A stretch of 64,000 nucleotides of DNA from an uncultured Pseudoteredinibacter sp. (GCF_947502065.1 NZ_CANMYE010000002.1:434001-498000), one strand, 5' to 3'; positions 9,092-17,799 are shown, counted from the stretch's first letter. The notes: generated by a model from the letters alone, not told the origin. Numbers and translations: made by a program.

Positions 9092-9781
9092 CTATTCGTA
9101 GAAGCTTACGTTTTCACCTAAGTCGGCGCGAACAGTTCGGGTGTTATTGGCAGCGTGGTTTTTATCCTCGTAACCGAATGAAATACCACAAAGGATTTGC
9201 ATGCTGTCATCTTCAGGCAAACCCAACTCTTTACGAACCAGATCTGGGTAATAAGCCAATGCACCTTGAATGCAACTACCCACTCCGTAAGACTCCATAA
9301 CAAGATTTAAAGTCTGTAAATAAATGCCCACATCCAAGGCATTCACAATACCGAAGCTCTTGGGCATTGCGATAAATGCAACATGTGGCGCTCCAAAGAA
9401 ATCATAGTTACGCAACATGGCCGCGCCACGGCCAGCTTTGTCACCACGCTCGATACCCATGGAACCGTATAGCGCGTAAGCGCAATCTACCTGACGCTGG
9501 CGATATTCATCGAAGAAACCTAATGTCACATCGAAATCGGGCTTGGAAGGCGCACCACCAACAATGGCCTCAGCTAGGCTTTTGGCAAACTGACGGCAGC
9601 GCTCGCCCGAAATGACGTAGGCCTGCCAGGGCTGAGTATTACAGTTGGAAGGAGCTTGCTGGGACTTTTGAAAAATTTCCTGCAGAACTGTCTTCTCAAT
9701 TACCTGATCGGTAAAACCGCGCACACTGTAGCGGTGCTCTAGCAAAGAAAATAAATCTGTTTCCTGGGGGGTAATGCTCAT
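9092..9781 (-). CDS. Nitroreductase-family FMN oxidoreductase
   Basis: A 229-residue flavoprotein of the nitroreductase superfamily, NAD(P)H-dependent and usually dimeric. It shows the N-terminal RYSVRGF FMN-phosphate-binding motif, QQAPSNCNTQPWQ, and the C-terminal GISFGYED region. The usual substrates are nitroaromatics or quinones; the real one here is unknown. It is the first gene of a compact minus-strand run (spacings 11, 44, 38 and 3 nt) with moxR, VWA, glutaredoxin and the deaminase. Confidence 0.9.
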   Translation of the reverse strand: MSITPQETDLFSLLEHRYSVRGFTDQVIEKTVLQEIFQKSQQAPSNCNTQPWQAYVISGERCRQFAKSLAEAIVGGAPSKPDFDVTLGFFDEYRQRQVDCAYALYGSMGIERGDKAGRGAAMLRNYDFFGAPHVAFIAMPKSFGIVNALDVGIYLQTLNLVMESYGVGSCIQGALAYYPDLVRKELGLPEDDSMQILCGISFGYEDKNHAANNTRTVRADLGENVSFYE

Positions 9782-9904
9782 GCCTTGGACCTATCCTTCT
9801 TTAAACCTAGTGACTTTTTAGCTAGCTGGAGATTACGACAATCAACCTTCAGCTGTTTGACACTACCTTAACGCGCAAATGGCGTTTGTCTATGCCAAAA
9901 ACGT

Positions 9905-9957
9905 CTTTTCTATCGACTGCTAGGGCCAAAGAAGGCTTTTCTATTCGGCTAGGCCAA
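9905..9957. repeat. Imperfect direct repeat, period 31 bp
   Basis: CTTTTCTAT, a short variable stretch, then CTAGG(G)CCAA occurs at 9905-9929 and again at 9936-9957. A third GGCCAA follows near 9973. It lies between the divergent nitroreductase and amidohydrolase genes, where it could be a pair of regulator sites. By eye only. Confidence 0.3.
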
Positions 9958-10042
9958 CAACTGTCACTTTTGGCCAAGTAGCGCGGGCTAAAATTTGATA
10001 GCCTGAACAATTTCAGCCAACCAACAATAATTAGAGGCGCAC

Positions 10043-11758
10043 ATGTCGCTATTAAAAACCTTAATCAAGGCCTTAACCGGGCTTGCATTGCTACTGACAA
10101 TAGTCGTAGTTGCCGTTTATATGCATTTCAATCCACAGCCAGAAGACGAGCAAGCCTTCATTAATGCCCGAATTCTGACCATGAACAGCAATAATGATAT
10201 TGCCGAAGCGATGTACGTAAAGCGCGACAAGATTATCGCTATTGGTAGCAATGAAGAGATCAAAAAGCTACTTAAAAACCCATCACTTGCTCGAGATATG
10301 GCTGGCAAAACCATCATGCCAGGTATTATCGATGCCCATGGTCATTTTCCCGGTTCAGGCTTGGCGGCCGTGGCAGCCGATTTAAATAGCCCGCCAATTA
10401 ACGAAGTAAAGACGGTTGCCGATGCGCTTGCTCGGCTGCGCGCACAGGTTGAAAAAAGCCCTAAAGGCAGCTGGGTGTATGCGTACGGCTATGATGATAC
10501 ACAAATTGCCGAACAGCGGTTTTTAACGCGCCTTGAGCTGGACAGTATTTCTAGCGAGCACAACATTTATGTAAACCATATATCCGGGCATATGGGCATG
10601 GCCAACAGCATGGCTTTTGCTTCGGTGGGCTATGATAAAAACACCAAAGACCCCGAAGGCGGAGTCATAGTGCGCAGCGAGGACGGTGAGCTGGCAGGCT
10701 TAGTAGAAGAAAATGCTCAATACCCTTTAGTGATGAAGGCTTTAGACCTTGGCTTAAAGCAGTTTTATGCCATGTCCCGCTTCGCCAGTGAAAACTATCT
10801 ACAAGAAGGCGTAACCTCTGCCCAAGTCGGCTTGGCCAGCAAAAAATTCATCACCCCAATTTCTGCTTTTGGCAAGCTTGGCATTTACCCGCAGCGCGTA
10901 GTCATGTGGCCTGATTTAGAAGCTGCAAGAGCGATTCAATCCGGAGAGCTAAGTGTTAATAATATAGAAAGCGATAGGGTAAAAGTTGGCGCCCTAAAAT
11001 TAATTACCGATGGCTCCATTCAAGGTTATACCGGTTTTCTGGGTCACCCATATCATGTGCCCGCCGAAGGTAAAGACGATGACTATCGTGGCTACCCAAC
11101 CATGAACAAAGAAGAGTTATTTGCCAGCGTTGCAGAGTTCCACGAAGCAGGCTGGCAAATAGCGCTGCATGGTAATGGCGATGCCGCCATCGATTTGATT
11201 ATTGAAGCTTATCGCAATGCCCAAAAGGCTCACCCGAGAGAAGATGCCCGCCCGATAATTATTCACGCCCAAATGACCCGCGACGATCAACTGGATCAAT
11301 TTGCAGAGCTCGGCATGAGCCCAAGTTTTTTTAATAGTCATGTGTACTATTGGGGTGACCGCCACAAAGCACTATTTATGGGGCCAGCACGTGCCGCCAG
11401 AATGAGCCCTATGGCTGGTGCCAAAACCAGAAATGTACCTTTTACACTGCACCTAGATACCCCGATCGTACCCATGACACCATTCTTAGCAGCTTGGTCA
11501 GCGGTCACTCGAGAGACGTCCAGTGGCGATGTGCTAGGCCCAGAACAAGCCATCACGCCCATAGATGCTTTAAGGGCCATCACTATTGATGCTGCTTGGC
11601 AGATATTTGCAGAGCAAGAACTAGGTTCATTGGAAGCTGGAAAGCTGGCTGACTTTATCGTTTTAGACAGAGACCCACTGGCAAGCGCCGAAAGTCTTCG
11701 CAATACAAAAGTTATCGAAACGGTCATCGGTGGCGTACAGCGTTTTAGCGCGCAATAA
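10043..11758 (+). CDS. Amidohydrolase family 3 (YtcJ-like) metal-dependent hydrolase
   Basis: A 571-residue member of the amidohydrolase superfamily with an N-terminal membrane anchor (hydrophobic residues 12-29). The TIM-barrel metal ligands appear as DAHGHFPGSG, then HGNGDAAIDLII, HAQMTRDDQ and the late HLDTPIVP. The C-terminal beta-sandwich closes with GSLEAGKLADFIVLDRDP, typical of this family. Family members hydrolyse C-N bonds of diverse amides or cyclic compounds; the substrate cannot be told from sequence. GAGG lies upstream of the ATG. Monocistronic, divergent from the nitroreductase run. Confidence 0.9.
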   Translation: MSLLKTLIKALTGLALLLTIVVVAVYMHFNPQPEDEQAFINARILTMNSNNDIAEAMYVKRDKIIAIGSNEEIKKLLKNPSLARDMAGKTIMPGIIDAHGHFPGSGLAAVAADLNSPPINEVKTVADALARLRAQVEKSPKGSWVYAYGYDDTQIAEQRFLTRLELDSISSEHNIYVNHISGHMGMANSMAFASVGYDKNTKDPEGGVIVRSEDGELAGLVEENAQYPLVMKALDLGLKQFYAMSRFASENYLQEGVTSAQVGLASKKFITPISAFGKLGIYPQRVVMWPDLEAARAIQSGELSVNNIESDRVKVGALKLITDGSIQGYTGFLGHPYHVPAEGKDDDYRGYPTMNKEELFASVAEFHEAGWQIALHGNGDAAIDLIIEAYRNAQKAHPREDARPIIIHAQMTRDDQLDQFAELGMSPSFFNSHVYYWGDRHKALFMGPARAARMSPMAGAKTRNVPFTLHLDTPIVPMTPFLAAWSAVTRETSSGDVLGPEQAITPIDALRAITIDAAWQIFAEQELGSLEAGKLADFIVLDRDPLASAESLRNTKVIETVIGGVQRFSAQ

Positions 11759-11800
11759 CTCTTTTGCTCTACATCAAAACACGGTAACACCCAGTGCTGA

Positions 11801-12373
11801 CTAGCCCCTAATGGCTTGCTCAGCACTGAGTAGCTGACAATATTCATCGGCCAGATTACTTAGAAAAATATCGTGTACTTGTTCAGCCGTGAAATGCTCA
11901 CCAGACAAACTATCAATGGCCTGGGCTGGACAGCACTCTGGCACTAAATAGCTTTTAAATCCCAGCCCTGCTGCCACTCTTAGCGTTGCATCAACAGAGT
12001 TGTTTAACAACACCCCGGTAAAAACAAGCTCCTCTACGCCCCGAGCCCTCAGAATCTCTTCCAGCTCAGTTTGGGCAAAAGCACAATTTTCGCGCTTACT
12101 TAAGACTAACTCCCCCACCATTGGCTCCAGCTCAGTTTTAAAATCAAACCAAGGCGAAGACTGATGGTATGGAGAATCTGAGAATCTCGATGAATGGCGA
12201 ATATGAATCACCGGTCTTTGTTCTTGTCGCCAGTAGGCCAGTAGGTCTGAGCAAGCTGATTCCGCCTCTGGGTGACTGCGAGCTAACTCACCAAAGTGAT
12301 CGATAGCCTGCTGCCAATCAATAATCAGCAGTGCTGGCATGGCGGTTTGAAATTGAAAACTGGAATTGTCCAC
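11801..12373 (-). CDS. Isochorismatase-like hydrolase with Cys-to-Ser change
   Basis: A 190-residue protein of the isochorismatase/cysteine hydrolase fold. The first Asp of the triad is in LLIIDWQQAI and the Lys in LSKRENCAF. At the position of the catalytic Cys (family pattern TG-V-x-T-x-x-C-V-x-x-T) the sequence reads TGVLLNNSVDAT, so Ser (codon TCT) stands where Cys is expected. The protein may be inactive, may use Ser, or may be a binding protein. GTG start supported by GAGGGA 6 nt upstream. Convergent with the amidohydrolase gene. Confidence 0.85.
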   Translation of the reverse strand: MDNSSFQFQTAMPALLIIDWQQAIDHFGELARSHPEAESACSDLLAYWRQEQRPVIHIRHSSRFSDSPYHQSSPWFDFKTELEPMVGELVLSKRENCAFAQTELEEILRARGVEELVFTGVLLNNSVDATLRVAAGLGFKSYLVPECCPAQAIDSLSGEHFTAEQVHDIFLSNLADEYCQLLSAEQAIRG

Positions 12374-12413
12374 TGTATTTCCCTCTGATTAGCAAAAGGC
12401 AGTGTCAGAAACA

Positions 12414-12439
12414 AAAACAGGAGCCTAAGCTCCTGTTTT
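12414..12439 (-). terminator. Bidirectional-looking intrinsic terminator
   Basis: An 11-bp perfect stem (AAAACAGGAGC, loop CTAA, GCTCCTGTTTT) with T-rich ends sits just after the exbD stop on the minus strand and before the isochorismatase-like gene. It probably ends the exbD transcript. Confidence 0.8.
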
Positions 12440-12462
12440 ATTGCACCGTTAGATATTAAAGC

Positions 12463-12885
12463 TTAGCGCTTCTTGATGTCTGGTGCCAAAGATACGTTAT
12501 AAACATTTGCTTCACGTGCCGCGTCAGCAATTGCAATGTACTTTTCAGCACTTGCCTTACCGTCAGCCTTGATAATTACGGAAGCTTTAGGGTTCTCTGC
12601 GCTCATACGCTCAATGTTTGCGCGTACCGCACGAACATCTACACGACGACCTTCCATCCAAATTTCGTCAGTAGCAGTAACTTCTACTAGGATGTTTTGC
12701 GGGGCATCTGGTGGCGGAGGGTTATCATTTTCAGGTGGAATATTCACACCGATACCCACTTCCTTCACAAAAGAGGCCGTTACAATAAAGAAGATCAGCA
12801 TGATGAATACAACGTCCAGCATGGGCGTTAGGTCAATATCAGCTTTTTCTTCAACTTCTACTTTGTTCTTCTTACGACGGCTCAT
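12463..12885 (-). CDS. ExbD/TolR-family biopolymer transport protein
   Basis: A 140-residue inner-membrane protein. A short basic N-terminus leads to the family motif DIDLTPMLDVVFIMLIFF, whose Asp in the membrane helix is the proton-conducting residue. A Pro-rich stretch (DNPPPPDAP) and a periplasmic domain ending NVSLAPDIKKR follow. ExbD normally works with ExbB to energise TonB-dependent outer-membrane uptake. No ExbB or TonB gene lies beside it: about 480 non-coding bp lie upstream. GGAG precedes the ATG. It may be a second ExbD serving a complex encoded elsewhere. Confidence 0.93.
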   Translation of the reverse strand: MSRRKKNKVEVEEKADIDLTPMLDVVFIMLIFFIVTASFVKEVGIGVNIPPENDNPPPPDAPQNILVEVTATDEIWMEGRRVDVRAVRANIERMSAENPKASVIIKADGKASAEKYIAIADAAREANVYNVSLAPDIKKR

Positions 12886-13368
12886 TATTGCTCCGTTATT
12901 CTAGTCTTGATTTACTCTGCTGGTATCTCCAGAGCCTCGAACAAATGACCTAGCTGTGAAATAAAGCTTAACTATTCAAGTCTTATATCACAGTCAGTGT
13001 GCATTTTTTACTCAGACTGGGAACCCGCTATTTTATCATCGCCTTGGGCAGCTTAGTGCCAGCAAGGATGACATGTTAGCGGTTTTACCTGCACAGGCCA
13101 AGTGGCAAGTCACCATAATCTGCATGGTGTTGATGATATTAGTGTAGCGATCCGTAATTTCTAGCACGCCAAGCACCATCAAAATGCGCTATTTTTACCC
13201 AATCACGCCAAAGCCACACTCCTGCGAAAGCGCATTAGTACATTTGTGCAGTATTTTGCTAATGTGAGCTCCAGTGTCATTGTGGGGCCTTCTAGCTCCC
13301 CCTTTGTAGGCGCTCTATATAACAGACAATTTTAACAACGAAATCCGACACAGCAGGAGACCCGCACC
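12886..13368. other. Gene-free stretch upstream of divergent exbD and aldehyde dehydrogenase
   Basis: 483 bp with no convincing ORF, RNA gene or strong repeat. A TATATA box at 13316-13321 lies 48 bp before the dehydrogenase ATG, but its -35 is poor. I see no remnant of an exbB gene. Confidence 0.5.
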
Positions 13369-14805
13369 ATGAACCAAGCGGCCAACCCCAATTTGAACGT
13401 TGAAGCTTCTGCTCAACGTGTACAAGAAACATACGAAAAACAACATCAAGCTTACCTGGCGAATCCATACCCTGAGTATGAAGAGCGCCTAGCCAACCTT
13501 CAAAAGCTAGAAAACATACTGAAGAACAACCGTGTAGCCATTACCGAAGCAATCAATAAAGATTATGGCAACCGCTCTATTCATGAGACCGAGTTTCTTG
13601 AGTTATTTGGTTCAATTGATGGCATCAAATATTGCCGTAAGCAACTAAAAAGCTGGATGAAACCGCAGAAACGCCATACTTCAATATGGTTTTTTGGTGG
13701 CAAGAATAAAGTACTACCTCAACCAAAAGGTGTCGTAGGTATTGTAGTGCCGTGGAATTACCCGCTGTTTCTATGCATGAGCCCGCTTGCCAATGTGCTC
13801 GCAGCCGGCAACCGCGCCATGATAAAAATGGCGGCCAACTCGCAGAATTTATGTCGATTACTCGCCGATCTGGTAAACAAAGAATTTGGTGAAGATACCT
13901 TGGCAATTTTACCGGGCGTAAGCGCTTCAGATTTCACCGACATGCCCTATGACCACTTGGTATTCACCGGCTCTCCAAACGTTGGCCGCCAGGTGATGGA
14001 AAAAGCCTCTAAGCACCTAACGCCTGTCACCCTAGAGCTAGGCGGTAAGTCGCCTTGTATTGTTGCCGAAGACTATGACATCGAGCTAGCTTGTGAACGT
14101 ATTTTACAAGGTAAACTGTATAACGCCGGTCAAACCTGTGTAGCACCAGACTATGTGTTCTTACCTGAAAGCAAAGCCGATGCATTTATCGAACATGCAA
14201 AGAAAATTGTTCCACAACGCTACCCAAATCTAGAAACCAAGGACTTCACCTCCATCATCGACAAGCGAGCATATTCTCGTTTAATACAAACTTTAGATGA
14301 TGCAAAAGAGAAAGGCGCCCAAGTTGTCAACCTACTCGGCGACGTGGAGCCTAGCGATGAGCTAGAAAAAATCCCGCCGACTTTGATTCTCGACAGCACG
14401 ACTGAAATGACCGTTATGCAAGAGGAAATCTTTGGCCCGATTATGCCGGTGAAAACCTATCGCGATATCAACGAAGTCATCGAGTTTATCAATATTCGTG
14501 AGCGTCCTTTGGCGCTTTACCTATTCAGTAAAAACAAACCTCTACAGGACAAGGTGATTAAAAACACTATTTCTGGTGGGGTAAGTTTAAATGACGTGAT
14601 GATGCACGTCGCACAACACGATATTCCGTTTGGTGGTGTTGGTAATAGTGGTATGGGGCACTATCACGGTAAAGAAGGATTTATAGAGTTTTCTAAGTTA
14701 AGACCTATCTTTCAGCAAGCCCCAAGTCCTGGCACTAAATACATGGTTGCCCCATTTGGTAAAACCATGGACTTTATGCTGCGCATGATGCTCGGCAAAC
14801 GATAA
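13369..14805 (+). CDS. Coniferyl-type aldehyde dehydrogenase
   Basis: A 478-residue NAD(P)-dependent aldehyde dehydrogenase. The cofactor-binding region reads GVVGIVVPWNYPL, the catalytic general base is in LELGGKSP, and the nucleophile is Cys257 in NAGQTCVAPDYV. The length, the start of the catalytic region and the C-terminal SGGVSLNDVMMHVAQHDIPF match the coniferyl/long-chain class 3-like branch rather than betaine or succinate-semialdehyde types. It oxidises an aldehyde to its acid; the exact aldehyde is not determined by sequence. Monocistronic, ended by a strong terminator. CAGGAG precedes the ATG. Confidence 0.9.
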   Translation: MNQAANPNLNVEASAQRVQETYEKQHQAYLANPYPEYEERLANLQKLENILKNNRVAITEAINKDYGNRSIHETEFLELFGSIDGIKYCRKQLKSWMKPQKRHTSIWFFGGKNKVLPQPKGVVGIVVPWNYPLFLCMSPLANVLAAGNRAMIKMAANSQNLCRLLADLVNKEFGEDTLAILPGVSASDFTDMPYDHLVFTGSPNVGRQVMEKASKHLTPVTLELGGKSPCIVAEDYDIELACERILQGKLYNAGQTCVAPDYVFLPESKADAFIEHAKKIVPQRYPNLETKDFTSIIDKRAYSRLIQTLDDAKEKGAQVVNLLGDVEPSDELEKIPPTLILDSTTEMTVMQEEIFGPIMPVKTYRDINEVIEFINIRERPLALYLFSKNKPLQDKVIKNTISGGVSLNDVMMHVAQHDIPFGGVGNSGMGHYHGKEGFIEFSKLRPIFQQAPSPGTKYMVAPFGKTMDFMLRMMLGKR

Positions 14806-14830
14806 GCCTTGCGCGAAATAACCCAGAATT

Positions 14831-14859
14831 AAAAAAGGGCCTTTTAAAGGCCCTTTTTT
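14831..14859. terminator. Bidirectional intrinsic terminator
   Basis: An 11-bp perfect stem AAAAAAGGGCC with loop TTTTAAA, flanked by A and T runs. It sits between the convergent aldehyde dehydrogenase and GIY-YIG-like genes and should stop both transcripts. Confidence 0.9.
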
Positions 14860-14871
14860 ATACTGTAAAGC

Positions 14872-15864
14872 TTATAGCTTACGTTTATAGGTTGCGGCTG
14901 CTTTATTTCGCTCATCTAAACGATTAAGTATCGCGGCCATTTCATCTGCTTGTGATTCAGCCTGCTGGCGCTTGGCCGCTTCGATAGAGGCTTTTTCTTG
15001 CGCAATAGCCTCCTTAATTCGCTTTTCTTTTACACTCGAACCGGTACGACCTTTAGCCACAGCGACTTTTGCAGGGGCTTTATCAGCAGTATTAGAAGTG
15101 CTGGCGGCTGCCGAACTCTTCGGTGGCTTGCTGCTAAGCGCACTGCGTAATGACGTTTTCGACTTGCTGCTTTTACGCGCAGTAGGCTTTTTCTTTTGGG
15201 CTAAACGGCGCTGTTCGATTTGCAGCAGCACAGCCTGCATTTCTTTCGCTTCCATACTTGCTTGTTGCTGCCTTAAAACAGCCCGCTGCTCACGCTCGGC
15301 TGTAATTGCTTCCTTGATGCGCTTTTCTTTGCCAGCCGAGCCACTGCGCCCATTGGCCACTTTTTCGCTAGCCGGTAACTCTTCTTTTTCTGCTTCGCGC
15401 GATATTCGAGCACCCGGACTAATACTCGAGGTGTTTTTTTCCTCAGCTACTGCAGTTTTAGCTTTTCTTTCTAAGCCTTCGGCTGGAATAAGCTCTTCGA
15501 CTAACTCGCTTTCGTATTCGGCTTTTGCCATCGAAAACAGCTCTCGAATATCGCTACTCACTTGCGTTGCACCACTGCGCTTACTGGCACCCTCACTAAC
15601 GCGGCCTAGCTTGATAGACTTGGCGCCTAAGGTTTCTTTGGCCTCACTCAGTAATTCGCGCAATTCACGGCTGTTTTCCGCAAACGCCCATTCTTCAACA
15701 GAAAAATTTTCTACACCATGCAAGCGTATTGCCGCTTGCAAAGCACCCTCTTGCCCCTCATCCGCTGCGGCTACAATTGAAGCCCACTGCGCTTCAATAG
15801 ATTCCTTGGCTGAGCCTACATATACATCTTGGCTAACATCACAGCTTACGGTAAAAACAAACAC
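14872..15864 (-). CDS. GIY-YIG-like protein with duplicated basic helical modules
   Basis: Likely 330 residues from a GTG start with GGGGAG 5 nt upstream; an ATG at 15909 in the same frame has no ribosome site. Residues 1-81 look like a divergent GIY-YIG nuclease domain: VFVFTVS for the first strand, VYVGSA for YIG, then LQAAIRLHGVENFSVEEW and a final helix, as in the family L-x-x-AI-x-x-G-x-ENF pattern. The rest is charged and Ser/Ala/Lys-rich with two copies of one module: GRSGSAGKEKRIKEAITAE near residue 172 and GRTGSSVKEKRIKEAIAQE near 272, each followed by a helix with Gln/Glu and a Met/Leu pattern. DNA binding is likely; nuclease activity is uncertain. It neighbours dinB but is about 200 bp away. 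Confidence 0.6.
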   Translation of the reverse strand: MFVFTVSCDVSQDVYVGSAKESIEAQWASIVAAADEGQEGALQAAIRLHGVENFSVEEWAFAENSRELRELLSEAKETLGAKSIKLGRVSEGASKRSGATQVSSDIRELFSMAKAEYESELVEELIPAEGLERKAKTAVAEEKNTSSISPGARISREAEKEELPASEKVANGRSGSAGKEKRIKEAITAEREQRAVLRQQQASMEAKEMQAVLLQIEQRRLAQKKKPTARKSSKSKTSLRSALSSKPPKSSAAASTSNTADKAPAKVAVAKGRTGSSVKEKRIKEAIAQEKASIEAAKRQQAESQADEMAAILNRLDERNKAAATYKRKL

Positions 15865-16020
15865 AAACGCTCCCCGGCTTAAATAACACCGATACCCCAA
15901 AGGGGCCACTCAAAAAGGGTGGCGATTATAATGAGTTCAGCGGGAATTTGTAGCGCCACTTAAGAAAAAACTAGGATTAACTAAAGCAGGATAAATAATC
16001 GGGGATTCCTGCTGCTGGTT

Positions 16021-16039
16021 ATGCCCAGTTATTGGGCAT
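16021..16039. other. Short hairpin downstream of dinB
   Basis: ATGCCCA, a 5-nt loop, then TGGGCAT lies 33 bp beyond the dinB stop. There is no T run on the minus strand, so it may be an mRNA 3' end structure rather than a terminator. Confidence 0.35.
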
Positions 16040-16071
16040 TTGAATTAGCAAACACTGAAACTGATGCTTTT

Positions 16072-17139
16072 TTAGGCAAAAAGGTCACTTTGAGGATCTT
16101 CAGAGCGTGGCTCTTGGAAGCGCACCCCCAAGCCGAGCAAGCGCACAGGCTGAAAAGACCGCTCAAAGGCCTCAGAAATAAGCTGCCGATAGGCCTCTAA
16201 TGAGTAACTGGCGGATTGCTTTTCCACAGTTGTGGATGAAAAGTCATGAAATTTTAGTTTCACAAATGGTTTAGCGATGATATAGCTATCATCCAGAATC
16301 GACAAACGTTTGTGCAGACTTTCCAGCAATCCAGGAATCTGCTCAAAGCATGCCTCCAAATCGGGTAAATCACTGGCAAACGTGTGCTCAACACTGAGAG
16401 ATTTTCGCCTACGGCTTTGCTCAACTGGGCGATAATCATTGCCTCTACATAGCTCATAAAGGCGCCGCCCAAAGCTACCAAATTTGGCCTGTAAAAATTC
16501 CAAGTCATATTCCTGTAGCTGATAACAATGCGTTATACCCATGGAAAGCAATTTTTGCTCGGTTACCTTGCCAACGCCGTAAATTTTATTAACCCCAAGG
16601 GCGGCTACAAAATCGCCTTGCTCAACCTGAGAAATAACCGTTAAGCCATTAGGTTTTTTCCAATCACTTGCTACTTTAGCAATAAACTTATTGTGGGCGA
16701 CCCCAGCTGAAACGGTAATTCCCAGTTCCTGCTGAATTTCCTTACGAATTAACTCAGCAATAGTGCTAGCGCAGTCAAAATTACCTCGATTGACCTGCTG
16801 AGAAACGTCCAAAAATGCCTCATCAAGAGACAAAGGCTCAATGATGTCAGTATAACGGTAAAAAATTTCCTGCATCTGTCGGGAAACCTCTCGGTACTTT
16901 TCCATATTTGGTCGCATAGACAAAATACCAGGACAAAGTCTGCGGGCATATGCCATCGGCATAGCTGAGCGCACGCCAAATTTACGAGCCTCATAATTAC
17001 AAGTCGCTACCACGCCTCGGCCTTTTGCTTCACCACCAATGGCCAAAGGCCTACCGATTAAGCTGGGATCGTCTCGCATTTCTACCGAAGCATAAAAACA
17101 ATCGGCATCGCAGTGAATAATATGGCGCTCTAGACTCAT
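16072..17139 (-). CDS. dinB: DNA polymerase IV (Y family)
   Basis: A 355-residue error-prone translesion polymerase. The first metal-binding Asp is in HCDADCFYASVE, the steric and nucleotide-binding residues are in GVVATCNYEARKFGVRSAMP, and the second acidic pair is in PLSLDEAFLDV. The finger-thumb helix-hairpin region reads IYGVGKVTEQKL. The C-terminus SEDPQSDLFA resembles a clamp-binding peptide (QxxLF) with QSDLF. I looked for a LexA box upstream and did not see a CTGT-N8-ACAG match. Confidence 0.96.
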   Translation of the reverse strand: MSLERHIIHCDADCFYASVEMRDDPSLIGRPLAIGGEAKGRGVVATCNYEARKFGVRSAMPMAYARRLCPGILSMRPNMEKYREVSRQMQEIFYRYTDIIEPLSLDEAFLDVSQQVNRGNFDCASTIAELIRKEIQQELGITVSAGVAHNKFIAKVASDWKKPNGLTVISQVEQGDFVAALGVNKIYGVGKVTEQKLLSMGITHCYQLQEYDLEFLQAKFGSFGRRLYELCRGNDYRPVEQSRRRKSLSVEHTFASDLPDLEACFEQIPGLLESLHKRLSILDDSYIIAKPFVKLKFHDFSSTTVEKQSASYSLEAYRQLISEAFERSFQPVRLLGLGVRFQEPRSEDPQSDLFA

Positions 17140-17296
17140 ATAGGCTTTAAAAGTCGTAAGATTCTGGGCTACTTATGGATAGACGGGTATATAATATAAT
17201 GAATCCGTCGCTTGATAGCTTATTGTAACACTCAGGTAAGTCGGATTTAGATAGTTTTAGCTAGCCGATCAAAGTAGATACCAAAGAGACTCAATT

Positions 17297-17704
17297 ATGA
17301 GCATAGAATCCTGGGACCCAGATGCCAGCGAGCAAGAAAAAAGCTATACGATAGAGCACGATATTCTGCTGAGTATTATCAAGCAACGACAAAATAGCGA
17401 TGAAAAGCCGATTGCAGATTATTTTGACGCTGCAGATCTGCAAAAGCATAGCGCCATGATGAAACAGGGTAGAGAAAATTGGCTTGCCGCCGTTACAGAT
17501 TTTAATGAAGCTCAATTACTGAGTTTGATCGAGTTTTTGACCCTAGCTGAAAAGCAAATTGCTAGTTGGCAAGCCGGCGAAGACTCCCCGGTGATATATA
17601 TTGTTAAATTTATGCGACAAAAGAAAATGCCGCTAAAAAGGGAAATGTTGCTTTGGATTAAAGCCAACAGCGATAACCGTTTTTTGCCAAATGGCCCCTT
17701 ATAA
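17297..17704 (+). CDS. Uncharacterised soluble protein
   Basis: A 135-residue protein with no signal peptide or membrane segment. It is mostly helical and acidic at the N-terminus (SIESWDPDASEQEKS), with AVTDFNEAQLLSLIEFLTLAEKQIASWQAGEDSPV in the middle and a Lys/Arg-rich end (RQKKMPLKREMLLWIKANSDNRFLPNGPL, here given only to mark its basic nature). I do not recognise the family. It stands alone between divergent dinB and the H1-like gene. Coding is supported by normal codon use and a single long open frame. Confidence 0.55.
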   Translation: MSIESWDPDASEQEKSYTIEHDILLSIIKQRQNSDEKPIADYFDAADLQKHSAMMKQGRENWLAAVTDFNEAQLLSLIEFLTLAEKQIASWQAGEDSPVIYIVKFMRQKKMPLKREMLLWIKANSDNRFLPNGPL

Positions 17705-17799
17705 AAATGAAATTTTCTGTTTTTTTTCTAAAATTAATGTGAATTCAAGAAAAACGGCCAATAAATACCAAAAATTGCTATTTTTTTGACCATAAACTC

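Noticed and set aside
12886..13368. Possible decayed exbB upstream of exbD
   Set aside because: No MotA/TolQ/ExbB-like stretch could be read in any frame.
14972..15886. Long plus-strand frame opposite the GIY-YIG-like gene
   Set aside because: Ser/Leu/Ala-rich shadow of the coding strand, with no ribosome site and no domain pattern.
17140..17200. AT-rich stretch upstream of dinB as a possible LexA box
   Set aside because: No CTGT-N8-ACAG symmetry could be seen.
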